DNA of 64,000 bases from Kordia algicida OT-1 (GTDB taxonomy: Bacteria > Bacteroidota > Bacteroidia > Flavobacteriales > Flavobacteriaceae): assembly GCF_000154725.1 (NCBI RefSeq), contig NZ_DS544873.1, positions 2,086,713 to 2,150,712 of the forward strand. The letters are read 5' to 3'. The translations under genes were made by a program, and so were the position numbers. Position 1 is the stretch's first letter; every line of letters begins with the position of its first letter. Below the pieces are notes generated by a model. That model worked only from the letters and a program-made list of their open reading frames with translations. It did no database searches and had not been told where the DNA came from. Below, one piece after another: positions 8,863 through 18,187 of the stretch.

Positions 8863-11325
8863 TTATTTCACTGAAAGTTCTTTGCGGTTTTTTACGTCTT
8901 CGTCAGTAATCGCGTGTTTAATTACTTCGCTCATTTCAGTAACGTAATGGAATGTCAATCCTTTTAAGTACGATTGTTTGATTTCCAAAATATCGCGTTT
9001 GTTTTGCGCACAAAGAATGATTTCTTTGATGCCTGCACGTTTTGCTGCCAATATTTTTTCTTTGATGCCGCCAACAGGCAATACTTTTCCTCGTAAAGTG
9101 ATTTCTCCTGTCATAGCAATATCTTTTTTCACTCTTTTTTGTGTGAATAAAGAAACTAATGACGTTAACATCGTAATTCCTGCACTTGGTCCATCTTTTG
9201 GAGTTGCACCTTCAGGAACGTGAATGTGCACATTGTATTTTGAAAATATTTCTGGTTCTACGCCTAAAAAGTCAGCATTTGATTTCATGTATTCCATCGC
9301 AATCGTTGCCGATTCTTTCATCACTTTTCCTAAGTTTCCTGTGATGGAAAGATTTCCTTTTCCTTTCGATAAGGTAGATTCGATAAATAGAATATCACCA
9401 CCAACACTTGTCCAAGCCAAACCTGTTACAACTCCGGCAACATCATTGTTTTCGTATTTGTTACGTTCCATTCTTGCAGGACCTAATACATCTTCTATGA
9501 TGGCGTTGGTTACTTTTTTCTCATACTTTTCTTCCATTGCAATGGATTTAGCCGCATAACGTACCATTTTGGCAATTTGCTTTTCCAATCCACGCACACC
9601 ACTTTCACGTGTATATCCTTCTACAATTTTTTCGAGTTGCTTCTTCCCTATTTTAAGGTCTTTATCTGTCAATCCGTGTTCTTCCAATTGTTTTCCTAAC
9701 AAATGTTTTCCCGCAATTTCAACTTTTTCTTCCGTAGTATATCCAGTTACATTGATAATTTCCATACGATCGCGCAAAGCTGGCTGAATGGTACTCAAAC
9801 TATTCGCTGTTGCGATAAACATTACTTTTGACAAGTCGTACCCCATTTCCAAGAAATTATCATAGAACTCCGTATTTTGCTCCGGATCTAATACTTCCAA
9901 CATCGCTGACGACGGATCGCCATTGTGACTACTAGATAGTTTGTCAATTTCATCCAACACAAATACAGGATTTGACGTTCCTGCCTTTTTCAAACTTTGA
10001 ATGATTCTTCCTGGCATGGCACCAATGTAGGTTTTACGATGTCCGCGAATTTCTGCTTCATCACGCAATCCACCAAGTGAAATACGCACGTATTCTCTGC
10101 CCAAAGCTTCTGCGATCGATTTTCCTAAAGAGGTTTTTCCAACTCCTGGAGGTCCGTATAAACATAAAATTGGCGATTTCATATCGTTACGCAGTTTTAA
10201 TACCGCTAGATATTCAATAATTCGCTTTTTTACATCTTCCAAACCTGAATGATCGCGATCGAGAATGGTTTGTGCTTTTTTCAGGTTGAATTTGTCTTTG
10301 CTGAATTCGTTCCAAGGCAAATCTAAAAACAACTCCAAATAGTTACGCTGAATGGAATATTCGGCAACTTGTGGATTCATGCGTTGCATTTTTGACAGTT
10401 CTTTGTCAAAATGCTTCTTCACTTTTTCATCCCACTTTTTATCCTTTGCACGTGTTCGCATTGCTTCAATATCTTGCTCATACGAAACGCCTCCGCCCAA
10501 TTCTTCTTGGATGGTTTTCATTTGTTGTTGCAAGAAATATTCACGCTGTTGCTGATCTAAATCGTGACGAACTTTTGATTGAATGTCGTTCTTCAATTCC
10601 AATTGTTGCATTTCCAGATTCATAAACTTTAACGTCGCCAAGGCGCGTTGTTTTAAATCGGTAATGGCTAATAGTTCTTGCTTTTCTTTCACAGGCAAGT
10701 TCATATTAGACGAAATGAAATTGATTAAAAACGAAGAACTTTCAATGTTTTTAATGGCAAAAGATGCTTCCGACGGAATGTTTGGACTTTCCTTAATGAT
10801 TTGCAATGCCAAATCTTTAATTGATTCTAATATTGCTTGAAATTCGTCATCTCTAATATCTGGTCGCGTTTCTGGAACTTCTTTTACCGTAGCTTCCATG
10901 TATGGCGTATCGCGCAACAATGTATCTACTTCAAAGCGTTTTTTACCTTGAATAATGATCGTTGTATTTCCATCTGGCATTTGCAACACACGTAAAATTC
11001 GTGCTACTGTTCCTAAGGTATTGATATCATCAAGCGTCGGATTTTCGACAGTTTCATCTTTTTGAGAAACCACACCAATCACTTTTCCGCCATTATTGGC
11101 ATCTTTTATCAACTGAATTGATTTGTCTCTCCCTGCAGTAATTGGAATTACTACGCCTGGAAAAAGTACGGTATTACGCAATGGAAGGATTGGCAAGCTC
11201 GGTGGCAATGCTTCTCTATTAATTTCTTCTTCATCTTCAGGTGTCATCAACGGAATCAATTCCGCATCTTCATCAATAGATTGAAATGACAAACTGTCCA
11301 TTTTTAAAAACTTAGTTTCGCTCAT
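8863..11325 (-). CDS. lon: ATP-dependent protease Lon
   Basis: The 820-residue product has the full Lon plan: N-terminal LON substrate domain (about 40-250, starting LPSLPILPLRNTVLFPGVVI), AAA+ module with Walker A GPPGVGKTSLGKS and Walker B PVFVLDEIDK, and a C-terminal serine protease with the catalytic serine in PKDGPSAGITM and the lysine in VGGIKEKILAA. It degrades misfolded and regulatory proteins in the cytoplasm. The length is normal for Bacteroidetes Lon. It is a single-gene unit, and the palindromic element at 8711-8844 lies directly after it. Confidence 0.97.
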   Translation of the reverse strand: MSETKFLKMDSLSFQSIDEDAELIPLMTPEDEEEINREALPPSLPILPLRNTVLFPGVVIPITAGRDKSIQLIKDANNGGKVIGVVSQKDETVENPTLDDINTLGTVARILRVLQMPDGNTTIIIQGKKRFEVDTLLRDTPYMEATVKEVPETRPDIRDDEFQAILESIKDLALQIIKESPNIPSEASFAIKNIESSSFLINFISSNMNLPVKEKQELLAITDLKQRALATLKFMNLEMQQLELKNDIQSKVRHDLDQQQREYFLQQQMKTIQEELGGGVSYEQDIEAMRTRAKDKKWDEKVKKHFDKELSKMQRMNPQVAEYSIQRNYLELFLDLPWNEFSKDKFNLKKAQTILDRDHSGLEDVKKRIIEYLAVLKLRNDMKSPILCLYGPPGVGKTSLGKSIAEALGREYVRISLGGLRDEAEIRGHRKTYIGAMPGRIIQSLKKAGTSNPVFVLDEIDKLSSSHNGDPSSAMLEVLDPEQNTEFYDNFLEMGYDLSKVMFIATANSLSTIQPALRDRMEIINVTGYTTEEKVEIAGKHLLGKQLEEHGLTDKDLKIGKKQLEKIVEGYTRESGVRGLEKQIAKMVRYAAKSIAMEEKYEKKVTNAIIEDVLGPARMERNKYENNDVAGVVTGLAWTSVGGDILFIESTLSKGKGNLSITGNLGKVMKESATIAMEYMKSNADFLGVEPEIFSKYNVHIHVPEGATPKDGPSAGITMLTSLVSLFTQKRVKKDIAMTGEITLRGKVLPVGGIKEKILAAKRAGIKEIILCAQNKRDILEIKQSYLKGLTFHYVTEMSEVIKHAITDEDVKNRKELSVK

Positions 11326-11574
11326 ATGTGTGTTCCTCGGTCATTCTGTCATAATAACAGCATGTCCCTTTCTATATTATTTTTATTTTTTAGTGCTTAA
11401 TCACTTATAAATCAACAAAAGTCATTGATTTTAGTAGTCTTAAGCATTGTATAGAAACAATTGTTATGCCAAGCTTTCTTATCAAAAGGGATAAGAATCA
11501 AGAAATATTAAATTATTTTAGTCCAAACTGTAACAATTGAATTTTTCAATACTCTTTACAATAAACAAAACTTT

Positions 11575-12129
11575 TTGAGCCACCAAAAGTTACATACTGA
11601 ACAACTCGTTACGTTGTGCAAAGAAGGAAACCAGTCTGCGCAAATGGAGATTTACAATCGCTATTATAAAGCGATGTATAATACTGCATTTCGAATTTTA
11701 AAAGACAGCGCAGAAGCAGAAGATGCCATGCAGGAATCGTTTTTAAATGCGTTTCTAAAATTGGATTCTTTTAGCGAAGAAGTTTCATTCGGAGCTTGGT
11801 TAAAAAAAATCGTAGTGAATAAAAGTATTTATCTGTACAAAAAGCAACAACGAAAAAGCGAAGTTTCTATCGACACCATGTTACATAAGGTCGAAGATAA
11901 TGATGGAGTTGCTTCAGATGAGGAGTTTACAAGCTTACAGGCTCAAAAAGTATTGCAAACTTTAAAAACACTGAAGGACAATTACAGAGTTTCTTTGACC
12001 TTACATTTAATTGAAGGGTTTGATTATGAGGAAATCTGTACCATTCTAGATATTAGCTACGCAAATTGTAGAACGATGATATCTCGTGCTAAAGAGAGTT
12101 TGCGAAAAAAACTTGAAGTATACGTATGA
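11575..12129 (+). CDS. ECF-type RNA polymerase sigma-70 factor
   Basis: The 184-residue sigma factor has region 2 at about 25-95 (AEDAMQESFLNAFLKLDSF) and region 4 with a helix-turn-helix at about 130-180 (DYEEICTILDISYANCRTMISRAKESLRKKL). The start is the unusual codon TTG at 11575. The next in-frame ATG (residue 24) would remove the beginning of conserved region 2, so TTG is preferred. Its stop overlaps the next ORF (12126), so it heads a four-gene unit with a putative anti-sigma protein and two repeat-rich surface proteins. Confidence 0.88.
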   Translation: MSHQKLHTEQLVTLCKEGNQSAQMEIYNRYYKAMYNTAFRILKDSAEAEDAMQESFLNAFLKLDSFSEEVSFGAWLKKIVVNKSIYLYKKQQRKSEVSIDTMLHKVEDNDGVASDEEFTSLQAQKVLQTLKTLKDNYRVSLTLHLIEGFDYEEICTILDISYANCRTMISRAKESLRKKLEVYV

Positions 12130-12689
12130 TGAAAAAGGACAATATTACAAACTTGTTTGACCGATTGAAAGATGATTTTGATGTGGAAACTCCCGATAAA
12201 GGACACGAAAATCGTTTTTTACAGAAGTTGCAACAACAACAAAATGAAGAAACGGAAAACACTTCTAAACCAGTGATTTTGTTTACTTGGTGGAAACAAA
12301 TTGCGGCTGCTTGTGTTATTTTATTAAGTCTCGGAATCTTTATTGGTTCTAATTTTAACGCTTCCGCAGAAGAAACTCAGGTCACTTTTTCGCCAGAAGT
12401 AGAAAAATCACAATTGTATTTTGCTTCTTTAATTGAAAAAGAACTTGCCAAAGTAAAAGCGGCAGAAGATGAAGATACTAAAGAAATTATTCAAGATGCT
12501 TTGCTACAATTGGAACGCTTAGAGAACGATTATTCAAACCTAAAAAATCAATTGATTGAACGTGGAAACGACAAACGTATTTTGCATGCAATGGTAACTA
12601 ATTTCCAATTGCGAATCAATTTACTAGAAAACGTATTGACACAAATAGACGAAATTAAATTATTCAAAAATGAAAACACTATTATATAA
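12126..12689 (+). CDS. Putative membrane anti-sigma factor
   Basis: The 187-residue protein has a cytoplasmic N-terminus (1-55), one membrane helix at about 57-75, and a periplasmic coiled-coil-like C-terminal part (about 90-180). I recognise no named domain. The assignment rests on topology and position: its ATG overlaps the stop of the sigma gene, the classic arrangement for a sigma/anti-sigma pair, and its own last 20 bases overlap the next gene. Bacteroidetes proteins of this size and position are often annotated only as hypothetical. Confidence 0.6.
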   Translation: MMKKDNITNLFDRLKDDFDVETPDKGHENRFLQKLQQQQNEETENTSKPVILFTWWKQIAAACVILLSLGIFIGSNFNASAEETQVTFSPEVEKSQLYFASLIEKELAKVKAAEDEDTKEIIQDALLQLERLENDYSNLKNQLIERGNDKRILHAMVTNFQLRINLLENVLTQIDEIKLFKNENTII

Positions 12690-13761
12690 ACTAACATTAC
12701 TTGCCTTTTTATTGCCTGTTCTAACATTTGCGAATAATGGAAAAGGAAAACTTAAAGGGAAATATACCAAAGAAAAAACCATTACGAAAGAGTATTCTGT
12801 GAACGATGATGCTTTGGTAAAGATTAAAAATAGCTACGGCGCAATTCATATGACTGCTTGGGACAAAAATACGGTTGCGATTGAAGTAGTAATAAAAACC
12901 AATGGAAATTCAGAATCGAAAGTAAAAGAACGCTTGCAGCAAATTGATGTCGATTTTAACAATTCGTCATCAATGGTCAGTGCAAAAACAAACTTTAATA
13001 ACGGATCAAAAGCCTGGTGGAAATGGAATAAACGCAACAACGTAAGTGTTACCGTAAATTATACGGTTAAATTCCCTAGAGGAAATGAACTCGATCTTAT
13101 TAACGATTACGGTTCTATTTTTGTGAACAAGGCAGAAAATAGAGTTTCGCTCAATTGCGATTATGGTAGCATGGAAATTGGAGAATTACTTGCAGACAAT
13201 AATTCTTTAAACTTCGATTACACAAATGATGTAACAGTTGCCTATATGAAAAGTGGTCGAATTAATGCTGACTATTCTTCTTTTACCTTAAATAAAGGAG
13301 GTAATATTGATTTGAATGCCGATTATACAAAATCACGCTTTGGAACAATTAATAATATTCAGTACAACTGTGATTATAATACTTTGCAGATAGCGCAAGC
13401 GAATAATATACAAGGAGCTGGCGATTATTTATCGCTTCGTTTAGGAACTATTACTGGAAATGTAGATTTGACTGCCGATTATGGTTCCATCAAAATTTCT
13501 GAAATGACAGACGATGCTGGTAATATTAAAATTGAATCAGAATACGCAGGTATTAAAATTGGCTATCAATCTGGTTATCATTTTAACTTTGAGTTCGATT
13601 TAGAATATGCTAGCCTGAAAGGAGACAGTAGTTTTACCATGAACAAAAAACGTGTAGAATCTAGCTCAAAGTACTACCAAGGTTATTACGGAGATAGCAA
13701 TAGTAGCAACAATATTTCGATCAACTCTGAATACGGAAGTGTTCGATTTGAAAAACAATAA
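12670..13761 (+). CDS. Secreted beta-repeat protein (DUF4097-like)
   Basis: The 363-residue product has a signal peptide (cleavage near TFANN, residue 20) and a mature part of short repeats with alternating hydrophobic and polar residues, marked by recurring DYGS, DYSS and EYGS elements (NDYGSIFVN, CDYGSMEIG, ADYGSIKIS, SEYGSVRFE). This is the pattern of a right-handed beta-helix, as in DUF4097-type adhesin-like proteins. It is encoded in the second ECF sigma unit and overlaps the anti-sigma gene by 20 bases. Surface or periplasmic location is likely; function is unknown. Confidence 0.7.
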   Translation: MKTLLYKLTLLAFLLPVLTFANNGKGKLKGKYTKEKTITKEYSVNDDALVKIKNSYGAIHMTAWDKNTVAIEVVIKTNGNSESKVKERLQQIDVDFNNSSSMVSAKTNFNNGSKAWWKWNKRNNVSVTVNYTVKFPRGNELDLINDYGSIFVNKAENRVSLNCDYGSMEIGELLADNNSLNFDYTNDVTVAYMKSGRINADYSSFTLNKGGNIDLNADYTKSRFGTINNIQYNCDYNTLQIAQANNIQGAGDYLSLRLGTITGNVDLTADYGSIKISEMTDDAGNIKIESEYAGIKIGYQSGYHFNFEFDLEYASLKGDSSFTMNKKRVESSSKYYQGYYGDSNSSNNISINSEYGSVRFEKQ

Positions 13762-13804
13762 TAAACATCATCAAAAAATAAACAGACTTAAAAAATCAAC
13801 AATC

Positions 13805-14545
13805 ATGAAAAAAACAACAGTATTCATCATCGCATTATTATTAGCAACTACCGTATCTCACGCACAATGGGGCTGGGGAAAAGGAAAGAAAATTAAAGGA
13901 AATGGAGACATGACCACCATTTCAAGGACGACATCTGATTATGATGAAGTTGCCGTAGCAGGTTCTTTTGACGTAGAATTAGTATCAGGAACTGAAGGAA
14001 AAATTACACTAGAAGGAGAATCTAACTTATTACAATATGTAGAAACCGAAGTAAGTGGCGATAAGTTAAAGATTAAAGTAAAAAAAGGATACAGTTTACG
14101 TGTGAGTAACAATAAAAAATTACTAATTACTGTTCCTTTTGAAGATTTGAGAACCGTTTCATTATCAGGTTCTGGAGATGTATATACTAAAAATGCAATT
14201 ATAAAAGCTCGTAAATTTAAGATGGCTTTGGCAGGTTCTGGAGATATCATTCTTGACGTGGACGCTAGCGATTTGGATATGGCAGTTTCAGGTTCTGGAG
14301 ACATGACCGCACGAGGAAATGCAGATAATGCAGATATCAGATTGGCTGGTTCAGGAGACATTCACGCCTACAAATTAGAAGCCAAAAATGCTGAGGTAAG
14401 TTTGGCAGGTTCAGGTGATATTAGAGTCAACGTAAAGAATAATTTAAAAGCTCGTGTAGCAGGTTCTGGAGATATTACATACAAAGGAAACCCATCTACA
14501 GAAGATACGAAAGTGTCAGGTTCAGGAAGTATTTCTATGAACTAG
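13805..14545 (+). CDS. GIN-domain (DUF2807) secreted protein
   Basis: The 246-residue product starts at the ATG at 13805, where a clean signal peptide begins (MKKTTVFIIALLLATTVSHA). The longer reading frame from 13739 would bury it behind a polar stretch. The mature protein has a run of GSGD-containing beta-helix turns (LSGSGDVYT, LAGSGDIIL, VSGSGDMTA, LAGSGDIHA, VAGSGDITY), the hallmark of the head-GIN/DUF2807 family. It is the last gene of the ECF unit that begins at 11575 and is followed by a terminator. Family function is not established; surface exposure is likely. Confidence 0.85.
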   Translation: MKKTTVFIIALLLATTVSHAQWGWGKGKKIKGNGDMTTISRTTSDYDEVAVAGSFDVELVSGTEGKITLEGESNLLQYVETEVSGDKLKIKVKKGYSLRVSNNKKLLITVPFEDLRTVSLSGSGDVYTKNAIIKARKFKMALAGSGDIILDVDASDLDMAVSGSGDMTARGNADNADIRLAGSGDIHAYKLEAKNAEVSLAGSGDIRVNVKNNLKARVAGSGDITYKGNPSTEDTKVSGSGSISMN

Positions 14546-14566
14546 AAGATTCAAAAAAACAGCTAT

Positions 14567-14600
14567 AAAAAAACCACTCAATTTGAGTGGTTTTTTGTTT
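14567..14600 (+). terminator. Rho-independent terminator of the ECF/GIN unit
   Basis: The complementary 14-base arms 14568-14581 and 14583-14596 end in a T-run. It lies just before the left end of the IS3-family element, so the insertion did not interrupt the unit. Confidence 0.85.
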
Positions 14601-14649
14601 GTATGTAGTGTCTCGTCCTGAAATAGCGTTACACTAAATTTTAAGCGTA

Positions 14650-15036
14650 ATGAAAACAAATTATGTAAAACGTACTCAAAAAGATTATTCATTATCTTTT
14701 AAACTCCAAGTAGTTCAAGAGATTGAACAGGGTAAACTGACACGCTCACAAGTCTTATCAAAGTATGGTATACAATCTGGATCTACCATCAGAACTTGGT
14801 TAAAAAAATATGGTAACTTTGATTGGCATAATCAAACTCCACTTTCTATGACAAAGACTCCAGAACAAAAGATTTTAGAATTAGAAGAAAAAATCAAACT
14901 GTTAGAAAAGCAGAAGGCTCGTGCAGAACATCTGGCGGAGCGTGCTGACAAGAAAGCTATTTTGTTTGATATGATGATTGATTTAGCAGAAAAAGAGTTT
15001 AATATTCCTATCAGAAAAAACTCCAAACCCAAGTAA
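14650..15036 (+). CDS. IS3-family transposase OrfA (helix-turn-helix)
   Basis: The 128-residue protein has an N-terminal helix-turn-helix (about 10-60: SLSFKLQVVQEIEQG, then SKYGIQSGSTIRTWLKKYG) and a leucine-zipper-like coiled coil at about 75-110. It binds the element ends and pairs with OrfB. The frame overlaps the open orfB frame by 34 bases around an A-rich slippery site, so a fused OrfAB transposase can be made. Confidence 0.93.
   Translation: MKTNYVKRTQKDYSLSFKLQVVQEIEQGKLTRSQVLSKYGIQSGSTIRTWLKKYGNFDWHNQTPLSMTKTPEQKILELEEKIKLLEKQKARAEHLAERADKKAILFDMMIDLAEKEFNIPIRKNSKPK
15015..15021 (+). other. Probable -1 programmed frameshift site
   Basis: In the orfA frame the bases read A AAA AAC, a classic X XXY YYZ slippery heptamer. 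The orfB frame (-1) is open from 15003, so slipping here joins OrfA to OrfB. IS3-family elements are known to make their active transposase this way. No downstream stimulatory hairpin was checked. Confidence 0.6.
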
Positions 15037-15041
15037 TCGAT

Positions 15042-15941
15042 ATGTTTAGAATACATTACAGAGAAAGTATCTCATCTACTTGTGAGTTACTTGGGGTAAG
15101 CAGGCAAGTATATTACCGAGCGATACGTTCAAAAGAGAAACGACAGTGTATTGCTAGTGATGTGATAGAGCTGGTTCAATCTGTTAGAATAGAGCAACCA
15201 CGTATTGGCACAAGGAAGTTATATCATATTCTACAAGAGTCTTTACGTAGTTTAGGTGTCGGCAGAGATCGTTTATTTGCTATTTTAAAGGCAAATCATA
15301 TGTTGATTAAACCCAAGCGGAGCTATCATATCACTACTAACTCTCATCATCGGTTTAGAAAACATAACAATGTAATAGAGAATTTAGATGTAAACAGACC
15401 AGAACAAGTTTGGGTAGCAGATATTACCTATGTAGGTAATCGAGCTAATCCCATGTATTTATCGCTTATTACAGATGCATATTCTAAGATGATCGTTGGG
15501 TATTATCTATCCAATACCTTAGCAGTAGATAGTTCTATAAAAGCATTAAAGCAAGCTGTTAAAAACAGAAAATATCCCAAGGAAAGGCTAATACATCATT
15601 CTGATAGAGGTTTACAATATTGTAGTAATCAATATCAAAGAATATTAACTAAGAGTCATATTAAATGTAGTATGACAGAATCCTATGATCCATATCAAAA
15701 TGCAGTAGCAGAGCGAATCAACGGAATCTTGAAACAAGAGTTTTTGATGGGCACCTCTAAAATAGACATCAAACTAATGAAGAAAATAGTACAACAGAGT
15801 ATTAAAGTTTATAATACCAAAAGACCGCATTTATCATGTCAAATGCTAACTCCAGAACAGATGCACAAACAAAATAAAGTCAACATAAAAACCTATAAAA
15901 GAAAAAACACAGATAAGACAGCTGTCTTATCTGTGTTTTAA
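15042..15941 (+). CDS. IS3-family transposase OrfB (DDE integrase core)
   Basis: The 299-residue protein has an N-terminal HTH_21-like region and an rve integrase core. The catalytic triad is visible: D in VWVADITYVG, D in IHHSDRGLQY, and E in NAVAERINGILK, with the usual D-D-35-E spacing. It is probably expressed both alone from 15042 and as a fusion with OrfA. The last 12 codons and the stop lie in a perfect 36-base palindrome (15904-15939) that can also act as a terminator. Confidence 0.95.
   Translation: MFRIHYRESISSTCELLGVSRQVYYRAIRSKEKRQCIASDVIELVQSVRIEQPRIGTRKLYHILQESLRSLGVGRDRLFAILKANHMLIKPKRSYHITTNSHHRFRKHNNVIENLDVNRPEQVWVADITYVGNRANPMYLSLITDAYSKMIVGYYLSNTLAVDSSIKALKQAVKNRKYPKERLIHHSDRGLQYCSNQYQRILTKSHIKCSMTESYDPYQNAVAERINGILKQEFLMGTSKIDIKLMKKIVQQSIKVYNTKRPHLSCQMLTPEQMHKQNKVNIKTYKRKNTDKTAVLSVF
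15904..15939. terminator. 36-bp perfect palindrome at the end of orfB
   Basis: The bases 15904-15921 are the exact reverse complement of 15922-15939. A-runs at one end and T-runs at the other make it a bidirectional terminator candidate. It overlaps the coding end of orfB, so the last residues of the transposase are dictated by this palindrome. Confidence 0.7.
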
Positions 15942-15998
15942 CTATTTTTAATCCTAAATAACTGTAACGGTTTTTTAGGACGGGTCATAGTTTTTTTA

Positions 15999-16640
15999 TT
16001 ATTGTCGTGTAAACACTGAAGTTGAGGTAACCGTTGTAGAAACAACAATGCCTTCAACATCTTGTACTTCTTGTTGATCTTGTACAAAAGTTAATGTTTG
16101 TCCGTCTGCACTAAGTGTATATTGTAATTCTTGTGGCATGTCCGCAATGGCACTTGTATCCAAACCATCTACTTGAAGATCGTAAAATGCGCCTCCAACT
16201 GTCATCATATTAGCTCCAGTAATTTCGTATGTTCCTGTTCCTGAAACATTGGTATAATTTTGTGTTGACGTTGCAGTTTCATCTGGAGTTGTTACTGTGT
16301 ATGTTATGTCATAATTACCTTGCGTACTAAATGTTTCGTTGTCGGTAAAAGTAACTGTGTAATCTAAATTTTCTCCTGTAATCACAGAAGTTGCTGAAGT
16401 TGTAAGATCGCCAACGGTAACGGAAGATTCTGTCCCTGCATCTAAAGAAACTGCGCTCCATGTACCAACAATAGAAGTTGGATCACTTGGATTTGATGGA
16501 TCACTCGGATTTGTTGGGTTGTTTGGGTTTGTCGGATTTTCCACAATAGCTTCTTCTACACCATCATCAAGTGCTTCATTTTCGCATGTAAATGCCGTTA
16601 AAGAAATAAATATTACTAATAAGAAAGATAGTTTTTTCAT
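15999..16640 (-). CDS. Lipocalin-like lipoprotein of unknown function
   Basis: The 213-residue product starts at the ATG at 16640, giving a lipoprotein signal (MKKLSFLLVIFISLTAFTC, lipid cysteine at 19). An Asn/Pro/Ser/Asp linker of NPT and DPS repeats (about 35-58) follows, then a domain starting IVGTWSAVSLDAG that resembles the lipocalin-like domains common in Bacteroidetes lipoproteins. The longer frame from 16667 adds nine polar residues before the signal and is less likely. Its 3' end lies 12 bases from the right end of the IS3 element. Outer-membrane attachment is likely; ligand unknown. Confidence 0.7.
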   Translation of the reverse strand: MKKLSFLLVIFISLTAFTCENEALDDGVEEAIVENPTNPNNPTNPSDPSNPSDPTSIVGTWSAVSLDAGTESSVTVGDLTTSATSVITGENLDYTVTFTDNETFSTQGNYDITYTVTTPDETATSTQNYTNVSGTGTYEITGANMMTVGGAFYDLQVDGLDTSAIADMPQELQYTLSADGQTLTFVQDQQEVQDVEGIVVSTTVTSTSVFTRQ

Positions 16641-16725
16641 CTGGAATCGGTTTTTAATTTCAAACAAATGTACTAAAATAAGCGAGTTATCCTAGTATTT
16701 CAACAGAATCGATGTGGTGCATTTG

Positions 16726-18057
16726 CTATTTCACATATTTCGTTTTCTTGATGAAACTGATCGTTACAAACGATAATAAGAAAAATATCGCCAAGAATAA
16801 TACAGACCATTGCATGGAACCTGTAATGGCATTCAAAGCTCCAAAAACAAGCATTCCCAATACAATGGCTATTTTTTCTGTTACATCATAAAAGCTAAAG
16901 TACGTCGCCGTATCATCCGTTTCTGGAAGCAATTTAGAATATGTTGAGCGTGATAAGGATTGAATTGCGCCAAGCACCAAACCTATTAATCCGCCCAAAG
17001 CGTAAAAATAAAAGGCAATATTATCTTGGTTTTTATCTAATAAAAATGCTACAAAACAAACTACGCCCCAAATGATTATGGTGACTTTTAAAGCTGTGAG
17101 ATTTCCAAAAGCTTTAGAAACTCTTGAAAATATAAATGCTCCAAAAATGGCAACGAATTGTACCAATAATATGGCTCCGATAAGATTTGTATCTGGCAAG
17201 CCCAATTCTGAACTTCCAAAGATTCCTGCCATGTAAATAATAGTTTGCACTCCAACACTAAAAAAGAAAAATGATATTAAAAACGTACGTAGTTGTGCAT
17301 AATTTTTAAGTTCTGTCCACACTTTTCCTAATTCCTTAAATCCGCTTGTTAAATATCCTTTTTGTGGTGTACGTGTATGTTCATTTTTGGGTAATTTTCG
17401 GTAGGTGACTTGTGCAAAACCTAACCACCAAACTCCCACAACGATAAATGTGATGCGTGTGGCTTGTCCTGCTGTTTCAAATCCGAAAGTATCGTAAAAC
17501 ATAATCATTGCCAAACAGATAATGAGTAATAAAATAGAACCAATGTATCCCATAATAAATCCTTTGGCACTTACGGCATCTTGCTGTTCAGGATGTGCTA
17601 CTTCGGGTAAATAAGCGTTGTAAAATACAATACTTCCCCAAAAACCAATTCCTGAAGTGATGGTGAGTAAAATTCCAATCCACAATGTGGCTTCATCTTT
17701 AAAAAAGTACAAACCGATAATAGACAACGAACCTAACAGACAAAAGAATTTTAGGAATTTGAGTTTGTTTCCTGTGTAATCCGCAATTCCAGAAAGTATT
17801 GGCGAAATAAAAGCTACGATTAACATAAAAAAAGCAATTGTGTAACTCATTAATGTTTCAGGATTCCAGTCTGTTCCCAAAAATGGAATGGTTTCAGTGA
17901 GCTTGAAACTTTCAAATTCTTTGGTTACACCTGCATAATAAATAGGAAAAACCGCAGTACTTATGACTAATGAGTATACAGAATTTGCCCAGTCGTAAAA
18001 TGCCCAAGCATTGATTAATTTTTTATCACCTTTTTGCAATCCAGTAGTTTTTGCCAT
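16726..18057 (-). CDS. MFS transporter of the UMF1/Atg22-like family
   Basis: The 443-residue inner-membrane protein has about 12 hydrophobic helices. The N-terminal INAWAFYDWANSVYSLVIST segment and the later YNAYLPEV motif are typical of the UMF1 (unknown major facilitator) family related to yeast Atg22. Family members are proposed to export amino acids or other small solutes, but no substrate can be read here. It is a single gene; the next gene upstream on this strand (M48 protease) has its own terminator. Confidence 0.82.
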   Translation of the reverse strand: MAKTTGLQKGDKKLINAWAFYDWANSVYSLVISTAVFPIYYAGVTKEFESFKLTETIPFLGTDWNPETLMSYTIAFFMLIVAFISPILSGIADYTGNKLKFLKFFCLLGSLSIIGLYFFKDEATLWIGILLTITSGIGFWGSIVFYNAYLPEVAHPEQQDAVSAKGFIMGYIGSILLLIICLAMIMFYDTFGFETAGQATRITFIVVGVWWLGFAQVTYRKLPKNEHTRTPQKGYLTSGFKELGKVWTELKNYAQLRTFLISFFFFSVGVQTIIYMAGIFGSSELGLPDTNLIGAILLVQFVAIFGAFIFSRVSKAFGNLTALKVTIIIWGVVCFVAFLLDKNQDNIAFYFYALGGLIGLVLGAIQSLSRSTYSKLLPETDDTATYFSFYDVTEKIAIVLGMLVFGALNAITGSMQWSVLFLAIFFLLSFVTISFIKKTKYVK

Positions 18058-18187
18058 AATGTGTATGCTCTAAATAAAATTAATGTATTTTAATCTTTTA
18101 GCTTCTTCAAAAATTGCTTTTCAACGAAATTAGTTCAACTAACAACTTTGAATGCGTCTTTTCAGACTTTTCAAAGTTGAGTTTCAC

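Larger units (their letters stand above)
14609..15987 (+). mobile_element. IS3-family insertion sequence, complete
   Basis: The 1379-bp element has imperfect 25-base terminal inverted repeats (14609-14633 and 15963-15987, 20 of 25 identical) with the expected 5'-TG...CA-3' ends. It is flanked by a 3-base direct repeat TAG (14606-14608 and 15988-15990), consistent with target duplication in this family. It carries orfA and orfB in the -1 relation. Both frames are intact, so it may still be active. It landed between the terminator of the GIN unit and the 3' end of the convergent lipoprotein gene, disrupting nothing visible. Confidence 0.92.

Noticed and set aside
13939-14361. 140-codon minus-strand ORF opposite the GIN gene
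   Set aside because: It is a shadow of the repeated GSGD codons on the plus strand, rich in SPEP repeats with no independent support.
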